64,000 nt of DNA from Mucilaginibacter yixingensis (GCF_041080815.1 NZ_CP160205.1:4588001-4652000), one strand, 5' to 3'. Counted from the first letter of the stretch, positions 43,804-53,355 are shown. Notes: generated by a model from the letters alone, not told the origin. Made by a program: numbers and translations.

Positions 43804-44784
43804 ATGGAAGAATTAATGGTGGCAGAAAAAACACCGACCTTTGAGGTAAAACAAAAAAGCGTTACCGTGTTTGCACCGGCTACGGTGGCTAACGTGGTGT
43901 GCGGTTTTGACGTGCTGGGCTTTGCGGTAAACGCACCGGGCGATGAAGTGGTAATGCGTGTAACTGACAAACCGGGTATTACCATTAGCAAAATTACCGG
44001 CGATAACGGTCGCCTGCCAATGGATCCGGCTAAGAACACCGTGAGCGTAAGCGTTAAGCATTACCTGGAAAGCATCGGTCGCTCTGATCTGGGTTTGGAT
44101 ATAGAGCTGCATAAAAAAATGCCTATCGGTAGTGGTTTGGGCTCAAGCTCGGCCAGTACAGTGGCTGGTTTGTTTGCCGCCAAAACTATTTTAGGCGATG
44201 ACCGCGACCCAATTGCGTTGCTACCTTTCGCCATGAAAGGTGAGGAAATGGCATGCGGACAAGGTCATGCTGATAACGTTGCCCCTGCCCTGTTTGGTGG
44301 CTTTGTGCTGATCCGCAGCTATGAGCCGCTGGATGTAGTGCGCCTGCCACACCCGAAAGATTTGTGGTGCGCCATTGTATTCCCTGATGTTGATGTACCA
44401 ACCCGCGAAGCCCGCCAAATTATCCGCAAAAAAGTGGATATGAAAGATGCTGTTACCCAATGGGGCAACGTAGCCGGCCTGGTAAGCGGTTTGTTTATGC
44501 AGGATATAGACCTGATTGGCCGCAGCATGAAAGACGTGCTGGTAGAACCGGTACGCTCTATGCTGATCCCTGGTTTTTACCAAATGCGCGAAATGTCTAT
44601 GGAACTTGGCGCCGTTAGCTTTGGTATTTCAGGCTCTGGTCCATCGGTATTTGCATTTACCAGAGACGAAGCTACCGCACAAAAAATTACCGAGAAGCTG
44701 CAAAGCTTTTTAGAAGGCATGAAGATCGATTCTTTCAGCTATGTATCAACTATCAATGATGCAGGGCCAAAGGTGATTGGATAA
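43804..44784 (+). CDS. thrB: homoserine kinase
   Basis: A 326-residue GHMP kinase that phosphorylates homoserine. Motifs: SVTVFAPATVANVVCGFDVLGFAV (N-terminal, given over about residues 18-40), the ATP loop PIGSGLGSSSAS (about 102-113) and the C-terminal FGISGSGPSVFAF. The start at 43804 was chosen because the longer frame reaches into a dispersed repeat, and because GGAGAAGGAGA, a fair ribosome-binding site, lies just upstream. Second gene of thrABC. Confidence 0.95.
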   Translation: MEELMVAEKTPTFEVKQKSVTVFAPATVANVVCGFDVLGFAVNAPGDEVVMRVTDKPGITISKITGDNGRLPMDPAKNTVSVSVKHYLESIGRSDLGLDIELHKKMPIGSGLGSSSASTVAGLFAAKTILGDDRDPIALLPFAMKGEEMACGQGHADNVAPALFGGFVLIRSYEPLDVVRLPHPKDLWCAIVFPDVDVPTREARQIIRKKVDMKDAVTQWGNVAGLVSGLFMQDIDLIGRSMKDVLVEPVRSMLIPGFYQMREMSMELGAVSFGISGSGPSVFAFTRDEATAQKITEKLQSFLEGMKIDSFSYVSTINDAGPKVIG

Positions 44785-44916
44785 GCCCCCTAGCCCCCTG
44801 AAGGGGGAACTATAACTCCACGTCATTGCGAGGCACGAAGCAATCTCTGCATAGGATAGTCGGACATACAAACCGGCTTTGCAAGTACAGAGATTGCTTC
44901 GTTCCTCGCAATGACG
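44784..44916. repeat. repeat family C and A (copy 4) in the thrB-thrC gap
   Basis: The short hairpin CCCCCTGAAGGGGG at 44795-44808 is followed by a 96-base family A element at 44821-44916, arms CGTCATTGCGAGGCACGAAG and CTTCGTTCCTCGCAATGACG. One base in the left arm differs from copies 2 and 3. Confidence 0.85.
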
Positions 44917-45003
44917 AGAAGAATTAAGCATAATCGGTTCACACCGAAATCATAAATAACAAAACAATCCGAAATCAGACATCCGATTTTCGAAATCATT
45001 AAA

Positions 45004-46311
45004 ATGAACCTCTACAGTACCAACAACCCCGATCTCCGTGTAGATTTTAAAGAGGCGGTGTTCAACAGCATGCCGCAGGATAAAGGCCTTTATATGCCCG
45101 TTAGCATCCCGCGCCTGCCAAAGGAGTTTATTGATAACCTGGGCATCCTGTCGTTACAGGAAATTGCCTATACCGTAGCCCAGCATCTGCTGCAAGGCGC
45201 CATCCCGGATGGTGATCTGAAAGCCCTGATTGAAGATGCTATTAACTTTGAGGCACCGGTAGTAGAACTGGAAGATAACGTGCGCGTGCTGGAACTTTTC
45301 CACGGCCCCTCTTTGGCGTTTAAAGATTTTGGCGCCAGATTTATGAGCCGTGTAATGGCCTACTTCCTTGAAGCTGGCGAGAAACAGCTGGACGTACTGG
45401 TAGCCACTTCTGGCGATACCGGCGGCGCTGTAGCCCTGGGTTTCCTGGGTGTACCAAATACCCGCGTTACCATTCTTTACCCTAAAGGCAAGGTGAGCGG
45501 CGTGCAGGAGCAGCAATTAACCACCAACGGCCAGAACATCCGTGCGCTGGAAGTTGACGGTACTTTTGACGATTGCCAGGCACTGGTAAAACAAGCATTT
45601 ACCGATGCTGATCTGAATGCAGCATTGCGTCTGACTTCGGCCAACTCTATCAATATTGCCCGTTTGATCCCGCAAACTTTCTACTACTTTAATGCCTACG
45701 CACAAATGCGGCGCGAGGGTAAAAGCAAAGTAGCTTTTGCAGTGCCAAGCGGCAATTTTGGAAACATTGGCGCCGGCATCCTGGCCTGGAAAATGGGCTT
45801 GCCGGTTGAGCAATTCATTGCGGCTACCAACGTAAACGATACTGTTCCGGCTTACCTGACCAGCGGTGTTTACGAGCCGAAACCATCAGTACAAACCCTG
45901 TCAAACGCTATGGACGTGGGTAACCCAAGCAACTGGGTACGTATTGCCGATATGTTTAAAAACGACTTGCCAGCGTTGAAAAACATGATTACCGGCTACA
46001 GCTTTAATGATGACGATACGCTGAAAGCCATTGAGGCCGTGTATCAAAAATATAACTACGTGGTTTGCCCGCATACGGCCATTGCCTGGCTGGCGGTTAC
46101 CGATTGGCTGAGCAAACACCCGGGCGATGTTACCGGCGTGTTCCTGTCAACCGCGCACCCGTGCAAATTCCCAGACGTATTTACCGGCGCTATTGCCGAT
46201 GCGGTACAGATACCTGAACAAGTGAAAGAGTTAGAGCAGCGTGAGAAACAGGCTACCGCCCTGCAACCAAACTTTGCCGATTTTAAAAGCTACTTACTGA
46301 ACAACTTATAA
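45004..46311 (+). CDS. thrC: threonine synthase
   Basis: A 435-residue PLP enzyme converting O-phosphohomoserine to threonine. The Schiff-base lysine lies in LAFKDFGARF (about residue 106), with the phosphate-binding ATSGDTGGAVALGF and the later SANSINIARLIPQ and CPHTAIAW segments. Final gene of thrABC; a weak hairpin terminator follows the stop. Confidence 0.96.
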   Translation: MNLYSTNNPDLRVDFKEAVFNSMPQDKGLYMPVSIPRLPKEFIDNLGILSLQEIAYTVAQHLLQGAIPDGDLKALIEDAINFEAPVVELEDNVRVLELFHGPSLAFKDFGARFMSRVMAYFLEAGEKQLDVLVATSGDTGGAVALGFLGVPNTRVTILYPKGKVSGVQEQQLTTNGQNIRALEVDGTFDDCQALVKQAFTDADLNAALRLTSANSINIARLIPQTFYYFNAYAQMRREGKSKVAFAVPSGNFGNIGAGILAWKMGLPVEQFIAATNVNDTVPAYLTSGVYEPKPSVQTLSNAMDVGNPSNWVRIADMFKNDLPALKNMITGYSFNDDDTLKAIEAVYQKYNYVVCPHTAIAWLAVTDWLSKHPGDVTGVFLSTAHPCKFPDVFTGAIADAVQIPEQVKELEQREKQATALQPNFADFKSYLLNNL

Positions 46312-46648
46312 AAAAAGGAGCCTTTCGGCCACTTGTAAACCGGCCCTGCCCAGCAACGCTGCGCAGGGTTTTTTATTTTACCTTTGCAGAGTGGCAAACT
46401 ACCTAATTTGTCATTGCGAGGAGTACTATGGGCATGGCGCACCGGGAACGACGAAGCAATCTTGTCGCACGTTTAACATGCGACGAGATTGCTTCGTCAC
46501 CCCTACCCACCTTCCCTACGTTCCTCGCAATGACAAAATCGAATAGCACTACCGGCAATTACTGTTACTTTTACAGAAAACATACAAATAAATCTGTAAC
46601 AATAAGTCGGTTAAGGCGTTTCATACTAAAACACAGAAAAAACTATTA
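46312..46648. repeat. intergenic region with terminator and family A copy 5
   Basis: 46344-46375 is a terminator (CCCTGC/GCAGGG, then six T residues) for thrC. TACCTTTG at 46379-46386 matches the -7 consensus but has no gene directly after it. 46410-46534 is a long-subtype family A palindrome with inner arms GACGAAGCAATCTTGTCGC and GCGACGAGATTGCTTCGTC. No further gene is seen. Confidence 0.75.
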
Positions 46649-47767
46649 ATGCATAAAGTTACCCGCTTCTTTTGGTTCTGTTCAGGAGCCCATATAGCTA
46701 CTTTAAAAAAATACCCTATTGAACACAATAAATATGTGGGCATTGGGGCTACCATTTTCTTTACGGCGCTTTTTGCTGCCCTGTCTGGCGGCTATGCCAT
46801 GTATTTTGTGTTTGCGGGCAATGCTATGGCGGTCATATTCGCCATTTTGTTTGGCTTACTGTGGGGTACGGCCATCTTTAATATGGACCGATACATCGTA
46901 TCCAGCATCAACAAAGAGGGTACCACCAATCAGCAGATCATGCAGGCATCGCCACGTATTTTGCTGGCTATTATGATTGGGGTGGTGATTTCGCGTCCAC
47001 TGGAGTTGAAGATCTTTGATAAAGAGATCCGGCAGAAACTGAAAGTGGCCTATACCAAAGGTCAAAACCGCCGTCTGGACACACTCGAACTGGCTTACAA
47101 GCAAAAGTATGCCATGGAGCTGGGCAAAAACAACGATCTGAAGAAAGAGAAAGACTCGTTGGAAAAAGATATCAACCGCTCCCGCTTTCAGCTGAACCAG
47201 GAAGTATTTGGCGATAAAACCAACCAAACATCGGGCATTACAGGTTATGGCACCTATGCCAAGCAAAAGCAGGCGGTGCTGGATGAAAAACAGGCCCGCC
47301 TCAAAACCGTAACCGATGATTTAGGTCAGATGGACGATTACCTGGCCGCCCGTAAGGACTACGAGGGCCTGACCAACATGCGCCAATACACCAATAAACA
47401 GCTGGACAGCCTGGCCAACGTAGCCGGCTTTGCCGACCGCAACTGGGCGCTGGGACAGATCACTTATAATGACAACGGCACGCGCGATCTGGATACCTAT
47501 CTGGCCGTCTCATTCATTGGTTACCTCTTCATCCTCTTTGAGTGTTTGCCGGTGTTTGTTAAGCTGATGTCGCCTAAAGGCCCGTATGATGTAGCGCTGG
47601 CAAAGGTAAGCGAGGCCAATATGCACTTTGCCGAACGTGATAAAGAGCGTGATATGGCCGCAACCGACCAGCTTTTTGATCATAACCTCAGCACCGATGT
47701 AGAGCGCAAAAAGAAACTCATCAGCGGGCAGTCTGATTATGATCTGGAGCGGTATAGGTATGATTGA
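46649..47767 (+). CDS. DUF4407 membrane protein
   Basis: A 372-residue inner-membrane protein with hydrophobic segments near 27-50, 52-75, 97-117 and 290-310 and a long cytosolic or periplasmic coiled-coil between about 125 and 265 (LGKNNDLKKEKDSLEKDINR region). The N-terminal FFWFCSGAHIATLKKYPIEHNKY and NMDRYIVSSI match the DUF4407 family. Function unknown; the shape suggests a membrane sensor or scaffold. Confidence 0.85.
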   Translation: MHKVTRFFWFCSGAHIATLKKYPIEHNKYVGIGATIFFTALFAALSGGYAMYFVFAGNAMAVIFAILFGLLWGTAIFNMDRYIVSSINKEGTTNQQIMQASPRILLAIMIGVVISRPLELKIFDKEIRQKLKVAYTKGQNRRLDTLELAYKQKYAMELGKNNDLKKEKDSLEKDINRSRFQLNQEVFGDKTNQTSGITGYGTYAKQKQAVLDEKQARLKTVTDDLGQMDDYLAARKDYEGLTNMRQYTNKQLDSLANVAGFADRNWALGQITYNDNGTRDLDTYLAVSFIGYLFILFECLPVFVKLMSPKGPYDVALAKVSEANMHFAERDKERDMAATDQLFDHNLSTDVERKKKLISGQSDYDLERYRYD

Positions 47768-47814
47768 GTTTTACGGAGATTAAAGAATAATATGAGTTAA
47801 GCACGAACCATAAT

Positions 47815-47891
47815 GTCATGCTGAGGAACGAAGCATCTCTGACGCAAATCATGTGGACTGTCCGCAGAGATGCTTCGTCCCTCAGCATGAC
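47815..47891. repeat. repeat family A variant, copy 6
   Basis: Arms GTCATGCTGAGGAACGAAGC and GCTTCGTCCCTCAGCATGAC around ATCTCTG...CAGAGAT; the CTGAG version of family A, intermediate with family B. Confidence 0.85.
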
Positions 47892-47908
47892 AGGAAGTTT
47901 ATACCCAC

Positions 47909-47944
47909 AAAAAACGCCCCGCAATTACTTGCGGGGCGTTTTTT
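47909..47944. terminator. bidirectional terminator
   Basis: A 16-base-pair perfect stem (AAAAAACGCCCCGCAA with its complement) and 4-base loop, between the convergent DUF4407 and small secreted protein genes. Confidence 0.92.
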
Positions 47945-47959
47945 GTGGTTGGTGAGTTA

Positions 47960-48151
47960 CTACATCTTGGTTGCTGTAGTATCCTTTTCTGTTTTTTCTT
48001 TCTTTTTAACTTTACCGTTTTTCTCTTTCACCTTTTTCTTGGTGGTGTCTTGCTGCGCTGACGTCGTTGAACTTTTAACAGTTGCCGCATATGCACTAGC
48101 GCTTCCGGCTAAAATGGCTGCCAGGGCAACCATACCAATCACTTTTTTCAT
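47960..48151 (-). CDS. small secreted lysine-rich protein
   Basis: A 63-residue protein. A clear signal peptide (VIGMVALAAILAGSASAYA, about 4-22) precedes a mature peptide of about 40 residues dominated by Lys, Thr and Glu (KKKVKEKNGKVKKKEKTEK). It is probably periplasmic and disordered; family not recognised. A shared strong terminator lies directly after it, supporting expression. Confidence 0.7.
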   Translation of the reverse strand: MKKVIGMVALAAILAGSASAYAATVKSSTTSAQQDTTKKKVKEKNGKVKKKEKTEKDTTATKM

Positions 48152-48229
48152 AGATGGTGTATTTGATTATTGAATAAGTGTTACTAATCAATAACGCCAC
48201 ACTTCTTTAAAAAGTTTACCAATAGTTAA

Positions 48230-49492
48230 TTAAATTACAGTTCCATTTGGAATAACGGCACGCTTTTTAACCACCACTATACCATCCTGAACGGTATAAC
48301 AGCCATAATCGCCATTTTCCAGCGTCTCGCCACAGTTAATAATTACGTCGTTACCAATGTAACAGTTCTTATCAATAATGGCATTTTTAATGTGGCAGCG
48401 ATCGCCAATACCCATAACCGGGGTATTATTGGCTTTGCACTGCTCTATCTGCTCCAGGGTCTGGTAGTTATCGCTACCCATAATGTAGCAATTCTCAATA
48501 ACCGTATCAAAGCCAATGCGGGTACGGATACCTACCACCGAGCGGGTGATAGATGATGCATTTACAATACAACCCTCAGAAACGATAGCTTTTTGCAAAT
48601 GCGTGCCCGATACCTTTGATGGCGGCAGCATGCGCGCGCGGGTATAAATTGGGCGGTTACCAAACAGGTTAAACTCTGGGATATCATCAGTTAGCCCCAG
48701 ATTGGCATCAAAGAATGATGGGATGGTACCGATATCGGTCCAATAACCTTCGTACTGAAAGCTCACCACTTTATGATCTTTGATAGATTGCGGAATAATC
48801 TCCTTACCAAAATCGGTACGGTCATTACCCTGCAGTAAATCATACAGCGTTTTGCGGTTAAAGATGTAGATACCCATGCTGGCCAGGTAAACACGGCCGG
48901 CTGCCTGCATCTCATCACTCACTTCAGAAGCCCAGCTTTCAAAATCTTTCTTCGGTTTCTCAACAAACGCGGTGATGTTGTTTTCATCATCTGTTTTCAG
49001 GATACCAAAACCAGGGACATCATTGGCATGCACCGGAATACTGGCGATAGAGATCTCGGCATTCTGTGCGATGTGCGCGTTGATCATATCGTCAAAATCC
49101 ATCTGGTAAAGTTGATCGCCAGAAAGGATCAGCACATACTCAAACTCATGCACAGACAAGTGGTGAAGACTTTGACGCACCGCATCAGCCGTACCCTGAA
49201 ACCAGGCCACGCTGCTTGGAGTTTGTTCTGCCGCCAGAATGTCAACAAAAGCATCGCTGAAACTGCTGAAGTGGTAAGTATTCTTAATGTGCTTGTTTAA
49301 CGATGCCGAGTTAAACTGCGTTAACACAAAAATGCGGCTAATGCCCGAGTGCAAACAGTTAGAGATAGGAATATCTACCAGGCGGTATTTACCTGCAATA
49401 GGCACGGCAGGCTTAGAGCGTGTTGCGGTAAGCGGGAAAAGCCTTGTTCCCTGGCCGCCGCCAAGCACAATGCTGATTACTTTTGATGTCAT
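48230..49492 (-). CDS. glgC: glucose-1-phosphate adenylyltransferase
   Basis: A 420-residue enzyme making ADP-glucose for glycogen. The nucleotidyl-transferase signature GGGQGTRLFPLTATRSKPAV is at residues 12-31, YRLVDIPISNC follows, GDQLYQMD is the metal-binding region, and the C-terminal part forms a left-handed beta-helix. The GlgA gene starts upstream, and the two overlap by four bases (ATGA), so they are translationally coupled. Confidence 0.96.
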   Translation of the reverse strand: MTSKVISIVLGGGQGTRLFPLTATRSKPAVPIAGKYRLVDIPISNCLHSGISRIFVLTQFNSASLNKHIKNTYHFSSFSDAFVDILAAEQTPSSVAWFQGTADAVRQSLHHLSVHEFEYVLILSGDQLYQMDFDDMINAHIAQNAEISIASIPVHANDVPGFGILKTDDENNITAFVEKPKKDFESWASEVSDEMQAAGRVYLASMGIYIFNRKTLYDLLQGNDRTDFGKEIIPQSIKDHKVVSFQYEGYWTDIGTIPSFFDANLGLTDDIPEFNLFGNRPIYTRARMLPPSKVSGTHLQKAIVSEGCIVNASSITRSVVGIRTRIGFDTVIENCYIMGSDNYQTLEQIEQCKANNTPVMGIGDRCHIKNAIIDKNCYIGNDVIINCGETLENGDYGCYTVQDGIVVVKKRAVIPNGTVI

Positions 49493-50913
49493 ATGTTGGT
49501 TATTAAGCGTTCATAGAGGTGAATGTACTCGCGGGCCGATCGATCCCACGAAAAGTCGAGCGACATCATGCGATTACGCAACTGCGCCATGTGTGCGGCA
49601 TCGCGATAAAGCGATATGGCCCTGCCCACAGAATAAACAATATCCCGCACACTGGCCTGATCAAACCTGATACCGTAGCCCCCCTCATCACCATAATCAA
49701 TTACGGTATCTTTCAAGCCACCGGTGCTGCGCACCATGGGCACTGTGCCGTAGCGCAACGAGTAGAGTTGGTTTAACCCACAAGGCTCCACGCGCGATGG
49801 CATCAGCAGAAAGTCAGATCCGGCATAGATCTGGTGCGAAAGTTGTTCATCATAACCAATATATACCCGGTATTGTTGGGTCTGTCGCAATTTTAATACA
49901 TCCAGCGCCTGCTCCGTGTCAGGATCGCCGGTGCCCAGTACTAAAAAGTTGGCTTCCCATGGGTATTGCTCAATGGCTCGGTCAATGGCCTCGGCCAGTA
50001 AATCAGCGCCTTTATCATCAACCAGGCGGCCAATGAAAGAGATCAATGGTTTCTCGGTATCCAGATCAAAGCGTTTGCAAAGTGCTTCTTTATTTTTTTG
50101 TTTGCCTTCGGCAATGTTTTTTAAGGAATAGTTAGCCGCAATCATCGGGTCGGTTTCCGGGTTCCATACCTGGGTATCAATGCCGTTAACAATGCCCACA
50201 CCACGGTGGCGCTCCATCTGGAACAAATGCTCCAATCCGTTAGATTGCCAGGTGAGCTCATCCATATAACTTGGCGAAACGGTGGTATAAGCTGAGCAGC
50301 ACCGCACCGCAGATGCCAGCGGATTAATGCCGTTGCTCCAATCCAGCAATCCGGTAGAGGTCATGTCCACCTCCGGCAGGTAGGCAAACTTTGACCAGCC
50401 GAAAGCACCATGATACTGTCCGTTATGGATGGTAAACACGGTACGCGTATTGGCCAGGCGTTTATACAAGGCAGAGTGCGCCAGCATAAAAGGAATCAGC
50501 CCGCTATGGTGGTCATGACAGTGAATGATATCAGGCGCTTGCTGCGACCAGTTGATCCAGTCCAGAAATGCCAGCTGATAGGCGATAAACTGTTCGGTTT
50601 CGTCTGGATAACTATAAATATTCTCGCGGTCCAGCAAACCGGGGATGTGGATGAGGTATAATTCAAAACCCAGTGTATCCGCTTTCTCTTTCCAAACCTC
50701 AAACTCAGTACGCTTGCCGCCAAACAGGTTGGTGGCCCGAAAAACAACGTCAAACTGATGCTCGCGCACAAACTTTCGGTCATAATGCGGCAACACAACA
50801 GCGGCGCTCAGTCCGGCTTTATTCTGATATTTCGGCAGTGCTCCAACAACGTCGCCCAAACCGCCAATCTTGGCAACTGGATAACATTCTGCACTGAGGT
50901 GGTAGATTCTCAT
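49489..50913 (-). CDS. glgA: glycogen synthase (ADP-glucose)
   Basis: A 474-residue GT5 enzyme extending alpha-1,4-glucan. KIGGLGDV (Lys15 to Val22) is the ADP-glucose binding motif; HDHHSGLIPFML and the C-terminal GSDFLLMPSRVEPCGLNQLY with PMVRSTGGLKDTV complete the GT-B fold. First gene of glgA-glgC. No branching enzyme gene is present in the window. Confidence 0.96.
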   Translation of the reverse strand: MRIYHLSAECYPVAKIGGLGDVVGALPKYQNKAGLSAAVVLPHYDRKFVREHQFDVVFRATNLFGGKRTEFEVWKEKADTLGFELYLIHIPGLLDRENIYSYPDETEQFIAYQLAFLDWINWSQQAPDIIHCHDHHSGLIPFMLAHSALYKRLANTRTVFTIHNGQYHGAFGWSKFAYLPEVDMTSTGLLDWSNGINPLASAVRCCSAYTTVSPSYMDELTWQSNGLEHLFQMERHRGVGIVNGIDTQVWNPETDPMIAANYSLKNIAEGKQKNKEALCKRFDLDTEKPLISFIGRLVDDKGADLLAEAIDRAIEQYPWEANFLVLGTGDPDTEQALDVLKLRQTQQYRVYIGYDEQLSHQIYAGSDFLLMPSRVEPCGLNQLYSLRYGTVPMVRSTGGLKDTVIDYGDEGGYGIRFDQASVRDIVYSVGRAISLYRDAAHMAQLRNRMMSLDFSWDRSAREYIHLYERLITNI

Positions 50914-51273
50914 ACTCGGTTTTACAGGGTCAATTTAAACAAAGATCATCAAAACATAAACCTATGAATATTATTATAGTTTTTTAAATATACTGGCCAA
51001 AATGCTGAAAATTTAACAGTGGAGGGCGTTTTTGACTTATTATTTTTGCATGAAGACGACCAATTCTATGCAGACTTAGTGTAACGGCTACGTAGAGGGT
51101 TACGGATATAGGCGCGGTTATTACCGCGTAAATACCACAAAGGTGTAACCGGCACCAAAACTGCGGTATAATTATACCACGTCATTGCCAGGAACAAAGC
51201 CGATATAAAACACAAAAACGCCCTTGCTGCACATCAGCAAGGGCGTTATATAAAATAAAATATCTGCTAAAGA
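50914..51273. other. intergenic region with promoter-like site and stacked hairpins
   Basis: On the plus strand, TATTTTTG (51041-51048) is followed one base later by a nine-codon frame (ATG at 51050, TAG at 51077). After it come the pairs GTAAC/GGTTAC (51080-51105), CGCGGT/ACCGCG (about 51113-51128) and GGTG/CACC, then a truncated family A end at 51178-51197 and the terminator at 51217-51247. It could be a small transcript; no larger gene is seen. Confidence 0.4.
51217..51247. terminator. terminator after the M28 peptidase gene
   Basis: A 13-base-pair stem (AACGCCCTTGCTG/CAGCAAGGGCGTT) with a 5-base loop, 27 bases past the M28 stop; A-run on the plus-strand left side gives T residues for the minus-strand transcript. 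Confidence 0.85.
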
Positions 51274-52857
51274 TTATCTGTCGCTCGCCATCGGGCTTTT
51301 CACATCCACCACCGGTCGCTCAGCCCTGTTGGCCAGATCCCAGCCAATATAAAATACCAGCTGTGCACGTTTGGCCAGCAGCGGGAAGTTGATCTTGCTC
51401 ACCTCATCGCTTGGCTTGTGGTAATCGGCATGCACGCCGTTAAAAAAGAAAATAATTGGCACACCATGCTTAGCAAAGTTGTAATGATCTGAACGGTAAT
51501 AAAAACGGTTCGGATCTTTCGGATCATCGTATTTGTAATCCAGTTTCAGATGCGTATACGTGTTATTAGCATTCTCCAATACCTTGCGCAGTGTAGAGCT
51601 CAGCATGGCCGAGCCAATTGGATAAACAAAGTTGGCTGAATCCGGACTGTTCAAATACTCCTCACCCACACGACCAATCATATCTATATTCAGATCTGTA
51701 ATGGTATTAGCCAACGGGAACACCGGATGCTCGGCATAATATTCAGAACCCAGCAGGCCTTTTTCCTCACCCACGTTACCCAGAAACAGGATAGTGCGTT
51801 TCGGGCCATGGCCCTCTTTCTTTGCCTGCATAAAGGCGCGTGCAATTTCCAGAATACCTACAGAGCCCGAGCCATCATCATCAGCACCGTTGTTTACCTT
51901 GTCCGGTCCATCAGCATTCAGGCCGATGTGATCGTAATGAGCCGAGAACACCAATACTTCATCCTTTAGCTTAGGATCAGACCCGGGGATATATGATACA
52001 ATATCCTCTGCGTTAATATCTTTATGTATGGTACCAAAATCGGCCACTACCGGCACTTTTACCACCTGGGTTTGCGGCTTGCCTTCCTCAATGGCACTTT
52101 TTAATGCTTCATACGTTTTACCGGTATTTTTTAGCAATTGATTGGCTACTGCCGGGGTGATGAAGAAGTTAACCGGTGGTACAGGTACAACTTCCGTATT
52201 CTCTTTTTTCAGGCTCATACTAACGCGCGGTGTTGCAAAACGAGCAGCGTTAGCGGCAGTAGCGTTACTTACCTGCAAAATCAAAGCCGGGTTCTTAGCA
52301 ATCAGGTGTTGCATAATGGCCTGGCGGGCCTCGCTCATGATCACCCCTCGGCGACGGGCGCTGGTGGTTTGCGGGATGACCGTACCAGGGCGCTCCTCAC
52401 CTATCAGCAGTACAATTTTGCCGGTCACATCGGCAGTCATTTCTGCGGGCGAGCCATAGCCCACAAATACAATACTGCTTTCATTTAATTTCTTTGGATC
52501 GGCCCATCCCTGTGCGTAGTAGTCTTTACCGTAAATCAGGCTGGCACCGTTAACCATAAATTTATCGGCCCGCAATGAGGTTTCCTCCAACGCAACATCC
52601 AGAAAGTAAGAACCTTTGTTGGCAGGCAGCAGGCCTAAGGCTTTGTACTCGCCAGCCAGATAACGGGCGGCTTTTTCGGCCCCGGGTTTACCTGTTTCTC
52701 GGCCTTCCATATCATCGGCGGCTAGTATGGTTAAATGGGCTTTGGCGTTTTGAGGGGTAATGTAACCGGCATATTTTTTAGCCAGTACATCTGGTTGCTG
52801 GGCACAGGCAGATGCAGCAACAGCCACCACCACCGTTAGTAGAGCAATTTTCTTCAT
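51274..52857 (-). CDS. M28 family zinc aminopeptidase, exported
   Basis: A 527-residue exported metallopeptidase. A signal peptide with possible lipobox (ASAC, Cys18) starts it. Residues about 115-255 hold a PA-type insertion, and the M28 core has the two-zinc ligands in SAHYDHIG, NGADDDGSGSVG, GEEKGLLGS, DMIGR and SDHYNF. Members cleave N-terminal residues from peptides in the periplasm. It is monocistronic. Confidence 0.93.
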   Translation of the reverse strand: MKKIALLTVVVAVAASACAQQPDVLAKKYAGYITPQNAKAHLTILAADDMEGRETGKPGAEKAARYLAGEYKALGLLPANKGSYFLDVALEETSLRADKFMVNGASLIYGKDYYAQGWADPKKLNESSIVFVGYGSPAEMTADVTGKIVLLIGEERPGTVIPQTTSARRRGVIMSEARQAIMQHLIAKNPALILQVSNATAANAARFATPRVSMSLKKENTEVVPVPPVNFFITPAVANQLLKNTGKTYEALKSAIEEGKPQTQVVKVPVVADFGTIHKDINAEDIVSYIPGSDPKLKDEVLVFSAHYDHIGLNADGPDKVNNGADDDGSGSVGILEIARAFMQAKKEGHGPKRTILFLGNVGEEKGLLGSEYYAEHPVFPLANTITDLNIDMIGRVGEEYLNSPDSANFVYPIGSAMLSSTLRKVLENANNTYTHLKLDYKYDDPKDPNRFYYRSDHYNFAKHGVPIIFFFNGVHADYHKPSDEVSKINFPLLAKRAQLVFYIGWDLANRAERPVVDVKSPMASDR

Positions 52858-52920
52858 GATGTTAGTTAATCCGTTACTGCCGGATGGCTCCGGCAGTATA
52901 TGTTTGTTTGCTTTGTTTGC

Positions 52921-53355
52921 TTAGCAGGAAATTTTACCTACCCGGGTAGCATGGCGACCGCCCTCAAAATCGGTGCTCAAGAAAACGTTGACAATCTTTT
53001 TGGCCAACTCCAGCGAAATGAAACGCGCCGGGATTACCACAATATTGGCATTGTTATGCTGACGCGCCAGCGCTGCCAGTTCTTCGTTCCAGCAAATTGC
53101 TGCACGTATGCCCTGGTGTTTATTGGCCGCAATAGCAATGCCGTTGCCGCTGCCGCAAACCAATATACCAAAATCGGCATCGCCGTTCTCAATGGCGTTG
53201 GCTACGGGGTGAGCAAAATCAGGATAGTCAACAGAATCTGTAGAATAGGTACCAAAATCACTCACTTCGCTGGCTTGTACGCTGCCTGCCAATGCTTGTT
53301 TATACTCAAATCCGGCGTGGTCTGCCCCTATTGCTAACTTAATTCCTGGTTTCAT
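52921..53355 (-). CDS. rpiB: ribose 5-phosphate isomerase B
   Basis: A 144-residue cytosolic isomerase of ribulose- and ribose-5-phosphate in the pentose phosphate pathway. GADHAGFEYKQAL at the N-terminus and the active-site Cys in LVCGSGNGIAIAANKHQGIRAA match RpiB/LacA. Length is normal. It is divergent from the mutarotase gene. Confidence 0.94.
   Translation of the reverse strand: MKPGIKLAIGADHAGFEYKQALAGSVQASEVSDFGTYSTDSVDYPDFAHPVANAIENGDADFGILVCGSGNGIAIAANKHQGIRAAICWNEELAALARQHNNANIVVIPARFISLELAKKIVNVFLSTDFEGGRHATRVGKISC

Noticed and set aside
46379-46386. TACCTTTG before the DUF4407 gene
   Set aside because: It is an exact -7 match, but the next start codon is 260 bases away beyond a palindrome; kept only as a note.
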